Of a stretch of DNA of 5,136 nucleotides, positions 1 to 5,136 are shown piece by piece. This DNA is from an uncultured Bacteroidales bacterium (GTDB taxonomy: Bacteria; Bacteroidota; Bacteroidia; Bacteroidales; Paludibacteraceae): the NCBI GenBank assembly GCA_946405045.1, contig CAMJFV010000174.1:1-5136 (forward strand), given 5' to 3'. Position 1 is the stretch's first letter, and each line of letters opens with the position of its first letter. Position numbers and translations under genes: made by a program. The notes below the pieces were generated by a model, which saw only the letters and a program-made list of their open reading frames with translations, was not told the origin of the DNA and did no database searches.

Positions 1-13
1 TAAATCATTGAAT

Positions 14-2713
14 TTACTTCATTTTTGCGATGTTTGCCTTCAAAGCAGCGATCTTACTCTCCGCATCTGCCTGCTTCTTACGCTCATTTGCCACAACTTC
101 TGGCTTAGCATTAGCGACAAACTTCTCATTGCTCAACTTCTTGTTGACGCTGATCAAGAATCCTTCAAGATATTTGATTTCATCCTCCATCTTCTTGATC
201 TCCTCCTCAACATTAACATTGCCAGCAAGAGGAATTGTAATCTCAACCGTACCTACCATGAATGTCTGGCTTGCTCCTTCAACACCTGACGCTGGTGTCT
301 CTGCAATCGACTCGATATTAGCCAACTTCTCAATGATAGAGTTGTTCTTGCTGTTAAACTCCTCTCCTTTATAGTATAGAGAGAATGCCTCACGTGGACT
401 GATTCCCTTCTCCGCACGGATATTACGGATTCCGGCAATAATCTCCTTTGTCTGCTCCATTCTCTTCAAGCACTTCTCACAGTAATCCTCTGCCTTAGGA
501 AGAAGGCTGACCATAATGCTGTCTTTAGCATCACGAGTCTTAAGTGCCTGGTAAAGCTCCTCTGTGATGAATGGCATGAATGGATGAAGTAGCTTAAGCA
601 GTGTCTCAAAATAAGACAATGTAGTGTCAAGTGTAACCTTGTCGATTGGCTGCTGGTATGCTGGCTTAACCATCTCCAAATACCAAGATGAGAACTCGTC
701 CCAGAATAGTTTGTAGACAGTCATCAACGCATCAGAAATACGGTACTTATCGAAGTGATCGTTAACATCTGCGATTGTCTGGTTCAGCTTGTGTCCGAAC
801 CACTTGATTGCCATCTTCGCGCTCTCTGGCTGCTCAATAGATGCGTCTACGCTCCAACCCTGTACAAGACGGAATGCATTCCAGATCTTGTTGTTGAAGT
901 TACGTCCCTGCTCACATAGAGCCTCATCAAACAAAATATCGTTTCCAGCTGGTGCAGAAAGCATCATACCCATACGTACACCGTCGGCACCAAACTTCTC
1001 TATCAATCCAAGTGGATCAGGCGAGTTACCAAGAGACTTAGACATCTTACGTCCGATCTTATCACGTACGATACCAGTGAAATATACATTCTTGAATGGC
1101 ATCTTACCCTCGTACTCATAACCTGCCATGATCATACGTGCCACCCAGAAGAAGATGATATCCGGACCAGTAACAAGGTCGGATGTAGGATAGTAGTATT
1201 TGATCTCCTCGTTGCCAGGATTATTAATTCCGTCGAACAAAGATATTGGCCACAACCATGATGAGAACCATGTGTCTAGGGCATCCTCGTCGCGGACTAG
1301 CTGATCAGCTGTGATATTTTCATAACCTGCGATTTTCTTTGCCTTAGCCACAGCATCCTCTACTGTAAGAGCGACAACGAACTTTTCCTCTTCGCCTTCT
1401 GCAGTAGGAAGGAAATAAGCTGGGATTCTATGACCCCACCATAGCTGACGAGAGATACACCAATCCTGGATATTCTCCAACCAGTTCTTATATGTTGTCA
1501 CATATTTAGATGGATAGAACTTCAACTCACCGTTAACAACCGGTGGAAGAGCAATATCCGCAAAGTGCTGCATTGAAAGGAACCACTGCTTGCAAAGACG
1601 TGGCTCAACAGCTGTATCCTGATTACGCTCAGAATAGCCGACCTTGTTGTCGTAATCCTCAACTTTCTCTAGCAAACCTGCGTTTCCTAGATCGATAGCG
1701 ATCTGCTTACGAACCACGAAACGGTCCTGACCAACATACATTCCAGCAGCCTCAGAGATTGTAGCGTCTGGATTGAAAATATCGATTGTCTCAAGATTAT
1801 GAGTCTTACCAAGAGCGTAGTCGTTAACGTCGTGAGCAGGAGTGACTTTCAAACATCCTGTTCCGAACTCAACATCCACATATCTATCCTCGATCACAGG
1901 AATAACTCTGTTCACCAAAGGCACGATAACCTTGTGGCCCTTCAACCACTGGTTCTTTGGATCCTTAGGATTGATACACATAGCTGTATCACCCATGATA
2001 GTCTCAGGACGAGTTGTAGCGACGACGGCGTAATAACCCTTCTCATCTTTGTGAAGGACTTCTCCCTCCTCACCTGTTGGCTTTACAGCCGCATTATCCT
2101 GTACGTAGTATTTTAAATAGTATAGTTTGCTCTTCTCCTCACGGTAGATAACCTCCTCTGTAGAAAGTACAGTCTGAGCTTTAGGATCCCAGTTAACCAT
2201 ACGAAGTCCACGGTAGATCAAGCCTTTGTCATAAAGGTCAACAAAAACCTTAAGTACAGACTCAGAGCGTTTCTCATCCATTGTGAACGCTGCACGGTTC
2301 CAGTCACATGAAGCACCAAGCTTCTTCAACTGCTCAAGGATGATACCACCATGTTTTCTAGTCCAGTCCCAGGCATGCTCAAGGAACTGCTCACGAGTAA
2401 GATCCTTCTTCTTAATACCTTCACTAGCAAGTTTGTTCACAACCTTAGCCTCAGTAGCGATAGATGCGTGGTCAGTGCCGGGAACCCAAAGAGCATTCTT
2501 GCCCATCATTCTTGCACGGCGCACTAAGATATCCTGGATAGTATTGTTGAGCATGTGACCCATGTGAAGCACACCTGTCACATTTGGTGGCGGAATAACG
2601 ATTGTATAAGGTTCTCTTCCATCTGGCTTGCTGCTGAAGAAGCCATTCTCCATCCAATACTGATACCATTTCTGTTCTACGTCAGCTGGATTATATTTGC
2701 TTGCTAATTCCAT
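14..2713 (-). CDS. valS: Valyl-tRNA synthetase (ValRS), complete
   Basis: This class I aminoacyl-tRNA synthetase joins valine to tRNA-Val in the cytoplasm and edits mischarged threonine. The 899-residue protein is full length for the family. Seen in order: PPPNVTG at 41–47 leading into the HIGH-type motif HMGH at 50–53; the WVPGTDHA segment at 76–83; the CP1 editing domain with TTRPET at 233–238 and GTGCLKVTPAHDVNDY at 284–299; the DALDTWFSSWLWP block at 477–489; the KMSKS loop at 556–560; an anticodon-binding helical domain at about 635–775; and a charged, Lys/Glu-rich C-terminal coiled coil at about 833–899, as expected for the ValRS tRNA-binding arm. The start is supported by the typical N-terminus (KYNPADVEQKWYQYW) and by a promoter 30 bases upstream. 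No catalytic motif is missing. The next upstream gene on the same strand, yidD, is 1.1 kb away, so valS is probably transcribed alone or from its own promoter. Its terminator is outside the window. Confidence 0.98.
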   Translation of the reverse strand: MELASKYNPADVEQKWYQYWMENGFFSSKPDGREPYTIVIPPPNVTGVLHMGHMLNNTIQDILVRRARMMGKNALWVPGTDHASIATEAKVVNKLASEGIKKKDLTREQFLEHAWDWTRKHGGIILEQLKKLGASCDWNRAAFTMDEKRSESVLKVFVDLYDKGLIYRGLRMVNWDPKAQTVLSTEEVIYREEKSKLYYLKYYVQDNAAVKPTGEEGEVLHKDEKGYYAVVATTRPETIMGDTAMCINPKDPKNQWLKGHKVIVPLVNRVIPVIEDRYVDVEFGTGCLKVTPAHDVNDYALGKTHNLETIDIFNPDATISEAAGMYVGQDRFVVRKQIAIDLGNAGLLEKVEDYDNKVGYSERNQDTAVEPRLCKQWFLSMQHFADIALPPVVNGELKFYPSKYVTTYKNWLENIQDWCISRQLWWGHRIPAYFLPTAEGEEEKFVVALTVEDAVAKAKKIAGYENITADQLVRDEDALDTWFSSWLWPISLFDGINNPGNEEIKYYYPTSDLVTGPDIIFFWVARMIMAGYEYEGKMPFKNVYFTGIVRDKIGRKMSKSLGNSPDPLGLIEKFGADGVRMGMMLSAPAGNDILFDEALCEQGRNFNNKIWNAFRLVQGWSVDASIEQPESAKMAIKWFGHKLNQTIADVNDHFDKYRISDALMTVYKLFWDEFSSWYLEMVKPAYQQPIDKVTLDTTLSYFETLLKLLHPFMPFITEELYQALKTRDAKDSIMVSLLPKAEDYCEKCLKRMEQTKEIIAGIRNIRAEKGISPREAFSLYYKGEEFNSKNNSIIEKLANIESIAETPASGVEGASQTFMVGTVEITIPLAGNVNVEEEIKKMEDEIKYLEGFLISVNKKLSNEKFVANAKPEVVANERKKQADAESKIAALKANIAKMK

Positions 2714-2742
2714 ATATGCAATATTATTCTAAAATACGAGCG

Positions 2743-2773
2743 CAAAATTAAGAAATTTATACGAAATACGAAA
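2743..2773 (-). promoter_or_regulatory. Probable valS promoter (Bacteroidota type)
   Basis: On the minus strand TAATTTTG (2750–2743) matches the Bacteroidota primary sigma factor −7 box TAnnTTTG exactly and is followed by C. A TTTC at 2773–2770, 19 bases upstream, is one mismatch from the −33 element TTTG. Transcription would begin near 2735 and give a leader of about 20 bases. That leader (2714–2735) is AT-rich and has no clear Shine-Dalgarno sequence, as is common in this phylum. The position directly before valS makes it more believable than a chance match. Confidence 0.6.
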
Positions 2774-2786
2774 CAGAAAATGAAAA

Positions 2787-2862
2787 ATGGTTGGGTTTGG
2801 ATTTGGGTTAGAAGGTTAGAGGTTAGGGGTGGTTATGATAAACGATTCATGGTTGATGATTG
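2787..2862 (+). repeat. G-rich degenerate heptamer tract with array-type units in opposite orientation
   Basis: ATGGTTG occurs at 2787–2793 and 2849–2855, and ATGATTG follows at 2856–2862. These are the exact reverse complements of the CAACCAT and CAATCAT units of the main array at 3523–3808. Between them lies a G/T-rich tract with three near-copies of GGTTAGA/GGTTAGG (2806–2827), preceded by GG and GGG runs at 2789–2807. The spacing is loosely 7 bases but not strictly periodic. This may be a decayed heptamer array, or one end of a larger repeat element whose other end is the main array. It lies just upstream of the valS promoter. Confidence 0.55.
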
Positions 2863-2953
2863 ACGAATTGGATTTCATCACAGAGACACGGAAATCATCC
2901 CGAAGGAATTCAATATGGGTAGACGTGGGGATCATCCATGCATAACATCCACA

Positions 2954-2966
2954 ACGCCAACGGCGT
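2954..2966. repeat. Short palindrome ACGCC-AAC-GGCGT
   Basis: A perfect 5-bp inverted repeat with a 3-base loop. It is short and GC-rich within an AT-rich region and sits 9 bases from a stronger hairpin. No T-run follows on the plus strand, so it is unlikely to be a terminator. With its neighbour it resembles the palindromes of dispersed REP-like repeats. Confidence 0.4.
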
Positions 2967-2975
2967 AACATCTCC

Positions 2976-3000
2976 CATCGTAGGATGAAACCCTACGATG
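2976..3000. repeat. Hairpin with 9-bp perfect stem
   Basis: CATCGTAGG (2976–2984) and CCTACGATG (2992–3000) form a perfect 9-bp stem around the 7-base loop ATGAAAC. Neither side is followed by a T-tract, so it is not an intrinsic terminator for either strand. It lies about 225 bases upstream of the valS promoter and has no gene next to it. The simplest reading is a palindromic part of an intergenic repeat; a structured RNA or protein-binding site is possible. Confidence 0.6.
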
Positions 3001-3047
3001 ATGCAACACCAACACACATATCGTGAGCTCTGAAAGAGTAAACATCT

Positions 3048-3079
3048 ATTCCGCATTCATAATTCCGCATTTTAATTCC
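3048..3079 (+). repeat. 14-bp tandem repeat, about 2.4 copies
   Basis: ATTCCGCATT occurs at 3048–3057 and again at 3062–3071, exactly 14 bases apart, followed by a partial ATTCC at 3075–3079. This is a minor local duplication, separate in sequence from the heptamer array. Confidence 0.6.
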
Positions 3080-3081
3080 CT

Positions 3082-3160
3082 ACGGTCATGAATTTGTCTT
3101 GCGACAAATCTAGACAGCAGGCTATTAATTAGTCTGACCGTTTCCACGGTCCATTTGTCA
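3082..3160. repeat. Stem-loop cluster with a nested inverted repeat and a repeated left arm
   Basis: An outer stem ACGGTCA (3082–3088) pairs with TGACCGT (3135–3141). Inside it, ATTTGTC (3092–3098) and GACAAAT (3103–3109) form a perfect 7-bp hairpin with loop TTGC, and a weaker AGAC/GTCT pair (3112–3115 with 3132–3135) could form a second inner hairpin, giving a possible three-way junction. The 3135 base is shared between that pair and the outer stem, so both cannot form fully. Right after it, ACGGTC then CATTTGTC at 3146–3159 repeats the left arm of the structure with a small deletion. I recognise no known RNA family. It may be a small structured RNA, a binding site, or the end of a small inverted-repeat element. 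Confidence 0.5.
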
Positions 3161-3238
3161 CAAAACATAAATACTTCAACCACCTTGCTACATCGCCATG
3201 TCTTGAACTCAATCTTCCTTCTACCTCAAATCATTATA

Positions 3239-3246
3239 TACCTTTG
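3239..3246 (+). promoter_or_regulatory. Candidate plus-strand −7 promoter box without a gene
   Basis: TACCTTTG followed by C is a full match to the Bacteroidota −7 consensus TAnnTTTG. No good TTTG lies at the expected −33 distance; that stretch is CT-rich. Transcription would start near 3253 and run toward the heptamer array and the antisense strand of yidD. No sensible reading frame follows: the first ATG, at 3466, gives seven codons. It could drive a non-coding transcript, be a relic of a lost gene, or be chance. Confidence 0.3.
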
Positions 3247-3465
3247 CGATACCATTAGTTTTAGCATACTGGTTTGTCAGATTACATTTTAGTTCACTTT
3301 TGTCAAACTAAGCAAAAATAAGACACAAACGTTAAAACATAAAGAAAACAACAATATTTCAATTACTAATCCTCCATATAATAAAAGCAATACGTCTACC
3401 AACAAATAAATTCTACGAGAAAGGAATCATTCTCCAACAGTGGAACGGTTGCTTTACACCAGGCC

Positions 3466-3529
3466 ATGGTTGATTCGGACGAAGCGTAGCGAGGACGAAG
3501 CTACCGTGGCCGCTGGCGTTGTCAACCAT
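3466..3529. repeat. GC-rich island bounded by inverted heptamer copies
   Basis: ATGGTTGA at 3466–3473 is the exact inverted copy of TCAACCAT at 3522–3529, the left edge of the array. The 48 bases between them are roughly 70 percent GC in an otherwise AT-rich gap. They contain a 9-bp direct repeat GGACGAAGC (3477–3485 and 3493–3501) and a small inverted repeat GTAGC/GCTAC (3486–3490 and 3500–3504). The composition break suggests a distinct sequence module joined to the array. Confidence 0.5.
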
Positions 3530-3808
3530 CAACCATCAACCATCAACCATCAATCACCAACCATCAATCACCAACCATCAATCACCAACCATCAATCATC
3601 AATCATCAACCATCAATCATCAACCATCAATCATCAATCATCAACCATCAACCATCAATCATCAACCATCAACCATCAATCATCAACCATCAATCATCAA
3701 CCATCAATCACCAACCATCAACCATCAATCACAACCATCAACCATCAATCATCAACCACCAACCATCAATCATCAACCATCAACCATCAATCATCAACCA
3801 TCAACCAT
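3523..3808. repeat. Heptanucleotide tandem array, 41 units of CAAYCAY
   Basis: Reading from 3523, the array divides without gaps into 40 seven-base units and one six-base unit (CAATCA at 3726–3731), 286 bases in all. By my count: 24 CAACCAT, 11 CAATCAT, 4 CAATCAC, 1 CAACCAC and the short unit. Only positions 4 and 7 vary, and only between C and T. Local higher-order patterns are visible: 14-bp dimers at 3544–3585 and 21-bp trimers (two CAACCAT then CAATCAY) at 3642–3683 and 3712–3808. There are no unique spacers. The plus strand has no stop codon in any frame, whereas the minus strand has TGA at or near nearly every unit junction. In the direction of the flanking genes it forms the 3' region after yidD. 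Arrays like this change length by replication slippage. I see no function that can be assigned. Confidence 0.97.
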
Positions 3809-3810
3809 CA

Positions 3811-4029
3811 TCACGGCACAGGATCATATCCGCTGCCCCCACCCGGACGGCATCTGCAAATTCGTTTTATGGCCAGCCAGCTTCCTTTGAAAATACCGTG
3901 TTTCATAACTGCCTCAACAGCATATTGCGAGCATGTCGGCGTAAAACGGCACACCGGAGGGAAAAGAGGTGATATGAAACTCTTGTAGAAAAAGACAGGC
4001 AGGAGGAAAATGCGTCTAACCCAAATCAT
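3811..4029 (-). CDS. yidD: Membrane protein insertion efficiency factor YidD
   Basis: YidD is a small inner-membrane-associated protein thought to help YidC/Sec insert membrane proteins. The 72-residue product shows the family core: an N-terminal hydrophobic, amphipathic segment (about 7–22, IFLLPVFFYKSFISPL), PPVCRFTPTCSQYAVEA at 25–40 with Cys27 and Cys33, MKHGIFKGSWLAIKRICRC at 42–60, and the ending GGSGYDPVP at 64–72. The start at 4029 gives the usual length and lies 4 bases after the rnpA stop, implying coupled expression. A start at 4056 would add nine residues and overlap rnpA by 23 bases; I think it less likely. Near the C-terminus the sequence is CRPGGGSGYDPVP where relatives usually have His and a bulky residue (CHPWGG or similar), a mild deviation. 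The heptamer array begins 2 bases after the TGA stop, and no terminator is visible there. Confidence 0.93.
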   Translation of the reverse strand: MIWVRRIFLLPVFFYKSFISPLFPPVCRFTPTCSQYAVEAVMKHGIFKGSWLAIKRICRCRPGGGSGYDPVP

Positions 4030-4033
4030 AGCT

Positions 4034-4444
4034 TCATTTTTCTGCCACAATAGCATTCAACTTAGTGATCGCAAGCTTCATCTTCTTATCGAAGAAAGCG
4101 TACGGTTCGATCTTCTGATCCACATACACGAATGCAATATGCATACCAACATTCTTATTTATCAATTCCGACACCAAAGGATGCTTGTTCACTCTGTAAG
4201 ACTCACGCATCAATCTGCGCAGTTCAACTCTCTGGTATGCTCTTTTGAATCGTTTTTTCTGGGCGATGACAACAATCTTAGCTGGAGCACCGTCTCTTTC
4301 GCAAAACCTGTATGTGATTCTGAACGGGAAGCAGACAAATGATTTACCTTCCGCAAACAAAGTGTCCAAATCACGTTTAAGGCAAAGATGCTCTGCCTTA
4401 CGGAATGTGTTGCGGTCAGCGAATATGTTCATGTCGTTTTCCAT
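4034..4444 (-). CDS. rnpA: Ribonuclease P protein component
   Basis: RnpA is the small basic protein that binds the catalytic RnpB RNA and helps it remove 5' leaders from precursor tRNAs. The 136-residue product has the family order: FRKAEHL at 14–20 (the F-x-K/R entry motif), a central strand region (FRITYRF, 41–47; AKIVVIAQKK, 55–64), the basic RNA-binding helix KRFKRAYQRVELRRLMRESYRVNK at 64–87, and C-terminal IAFVYVD at 103–109. The highly conserved RNR signature is changed: at 72–74 this protein reads Arg-Val-Glu, although the following RRLMRESYR is normal. The start at 4444 follows 19 AT-rich bases after a terminator T-tract; a second Met at residue 5 (ATG at 4432) is an alternative start. 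The gene sits between hemD and yidD; the link with yidD is a common bacterial arrangement. Confidence 0.96.
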   Translation of the reverse strand: MENDMNIFADRNTFRKAEHLCLKRDLDTLFAEGKSFVCFPFRITYRFCERDGAPAKIVVIAQKKRFKRAYQRVELRRLMRESYRVNKHPLVSELINKNVGMHIAFVYVDQKIEPYAFFDKKMKLAITKLNAIVAEK

Positions 4445-4463
4445 TCTTATTTTATTATAAATT

Positions 4464-4499
4464 AAAAAGCCATACTCACACTGATGGAAAGTATGGCTT
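4464..4499 (-). terminator. Intrinsic terminator between hemD and rnpA
   Basis: On the minus strand AAGCCATACT (4499–4490) and AGTATGGCTT (4476–4467) form a perfect 10-bp stem with a 13-base loop. The stem runs into five T residues (4468–4464) and then AATTT. It starts 22 bases after the hemD stop codon, the normal place for a Rho-independent terminator. Because rnpA starts only 19 bases beyond the T-run, this hairpin should largely separate hemD transcription from rnpA–yidD unless there is readthrough. Confidence 0.85.
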
Positions 4500-4521
4500 A
4501 TGTTATTTTGCGACGCTGCAA

Positions 4522-5136
4522 TTATTTGTCTGCGTTCTCCTTAAAATACAAATCCATTGCCTCAGCCATAGACTTCGATTTCTCGTTAGGAGCGGCGATG
4601 TTCACTGTAAGTCCAGCCTCTTCAGCAGCCTTGACAGCTGTCGGTCCGAAACAACCGATCTTGATATCTCCCTGTACGAAATTAGGGAAATTCTTGAACA
4701 ATGAAGCGATACCCGATGGGCTGAAGAAGACAAACATATCATACTTGAAGTCTGGATCCTGTGTGAAGTCTGTACTTACTGTACGGTACATAACTGCCTT
4801 TGTGTGAGGAATATTATTCTCATCCATTACAGACACGATATCATCCTTATGATCCTTCTGGATTGACTTGTTCTCATCATACACATCAGATACGACAACC
4901 AAATATTTCTCAGACTGATGTTTCTTGATTGCCTCTACAAGACCTTGTACTGATCCATCCTCAGAGAAGAAAATCTTACGCTTTCTATAAGCGACGTACT
5001 TCTGGATATACTGTGAAAGATTCTCTGAAGTGAAGAAATACTTCATCGTTTCAGGAATTGTGATTTTCATCTCTCCACAGATTCTGAAGAAATTATCTAC
5101 TGCTGTACGGGCAGTAAAAACAATAGCAGTGTGGTC
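4522..5136 (-). CDS. hemD: Uroporphyrinogen-III synthase, 5' end cut by window edge
   Basis: HemD closes and rearranges hydroxymethylbilane into uroporphyrinogen III, the last step shared by the heme, siroheme and cobalamin pathways. The frame is open to the window edge, so 204 C-terminal residues are visible; family members are near 250, so roughly the first 45 are missing. The in-frame ATG at 5070 is internal: the 22 codons before it read as typical HemD sequence (IVFTARTAVDNFFRIC). Visible blocks are that segment, FTSENLSQYIQKYVAYRKRKIFF just after it, the FFSPSGIASLF motif, and IGCFGPTAVKAAEEAGL, the conserved C-terminal glycine/threonine region. HemD is poorly conserved overall, so the call rests on these blocks and on its place upstream of rnpA–yidD. 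A terminator follows the stop codon. Confidence 0.9.
   Translation of the reverse strand, partial: DHTAIVFTARTAVDNFFRICGEMKITIPETMKYFFTSENLSQYIQKYVAYRKRKIFFSEDGSVQGLVEAIKKHQSEKYLVVVSDVYDENKSIQKDHKDDIVSVMDENNIPHTKAVMYRTVSTDFTQDPDFKYDMFVFFSPSGIASLFKNFPNFVQGDIKIGCFGPTAVKAAEEAGLTVNIAAPNEKSKSMAEAMDLYFKENADK

Larger units (their letters stand above)
2714..3810. other. 1.1-kb gene-free region packed with short repeats
   Basis: I find no credible protein or known RNA gene between valS and yidD. Contents from left to right: valS promoter; a G-rich, roughly heptameric tract with inverted copies of the array unit (2787–2862); two short palindromes (2954–3000); a 14-bp tandem repeat (3048–3079); a stem-loop cluster (3082–3160); an AT-rich stretch carrying one good plus-strand −7 box (3239–3246) and otherwise unremarkable (3161–3465); a GC-rich island (3466–3522); and the 41-copy heptamer array (3523–3808). 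The gap is large for two co-oriented housekeeping genes. The mosaic composition suggests it has grown by accumulating repeats or by insertion of a non-coding element. Confidence 0.8.

Noticed and set aside
1799..2116. Plus-strand reading frames opposite valS
   Set aside because: They are antisense shadows of a strongly conserved full-length gene.
2816..2971. 51-codon minus-strand frame ending upstream of valS (contains MKSNSSIINHE)
   Set aside because: It runs through the palindrome, inverted heptamers and G-rich tract, has no promoter or ribosome site, and matches no family I know. Most likely a translation of repeat DNA, though it would be worth searching as a marker of the repeat.
3523..3808. 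CRISPR array
   Set aside because: Units are 7 bases and directly adjacent, with no unique spacers and no cas genes nearby.
3519..3890. Second plus-strand frame across the array
   Set aside because: Same cause: array translated in another frame and then antisense yidD. It has no start context or recognisable domain.
3440..3988. 182-codon plus-strand reading frame with a heptapeptide repeat (INHQPST type)
   Set aside because: It is open only because CAAYCAY has no stop in any plus-strand frame; it continues antisense through yidD, and its peptide register changes at the 6-base unit.
3811..4056. Longer yidD starting at 4056
   Set aside because: It adds nine residues not typical of the family and overlaps rnpA by 23 bases; the ATG at 4029 gives the standard length.
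4450..4460. TATAAT-like −10 box just before rnpA
   Set aside because: It is the E. coli type, not the Bacteroidota type, lies in the AT-rich tail of the terminator, and would leave almost no leader before the ATG.
4522..5070. hemD starting at the ATG at 5070
   Set aside because: The frame continues upstream to the window edge with HemD-like sequence, and 182 residues would be too short.

Overview
The window looks like a stretch of a Bacteroidales (Bacteroidota) chromosome. Three things point there: the protein sequences, the order hemD–rnpA–yidD, and an AT-rich promoter upstream of valS that fits the Bacteroidota pattern TAnnTTTG with weak Shine-Dalgarno signals. This placement comes from reading the sequence, not from a database search. 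All recognisable genes lie on the minus strand, so transcription runs from right to left.

Layout in the direction of transcription: (1) the 3' part of hemD (uroporphyrinogen-III synthase), which runs off the right edge; (2) an intrinsic terminator; (3) rnpA (protein subunit of RNase P) and yidD (membrane protein insertion factor), separated by only 4 bases if the preferred yidD start is right; (4) a gap of about 1.1 kb without a credible gene; (5) a complete valS (valyl-tRNA synthetase), whose stop codon lies 13 bases from the left edge. The genes are conserved housekeeping functions: tetrapyrrole synthesis, tRNA 5' maturation, membrane protein biogenesis and tRNA charging.

The unusual part is the gap (2714–3810). 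Its dominant feature is a 286-bp array of 41 heptamers, CAAYCAY on the plus strand, which begins 2 bases beyond the yidD stop codon. Part of the array shows a 21-bp higher-order repeat, a sign of repeated local expansion. Copies of the same heptamer occur in the opposite orientation at 2787–2793, 2849–2862 and 3466–3474. The rest of the gap holds several short palindromes, a 14-bp tandem repeat, a stem-loop cluster whose left arm recurs as a direct repeat, a GC-rich island and a perfect plus-strand TAnnTTTG box with no gene after it. I read this as a nest of non-coding repeats, possibly a dispersed or mobile intergenic element, not as a protein-coding system. The two long plus-strand reading frames here arise only because the heptamer contains no stop codon in any plus-strand frame.
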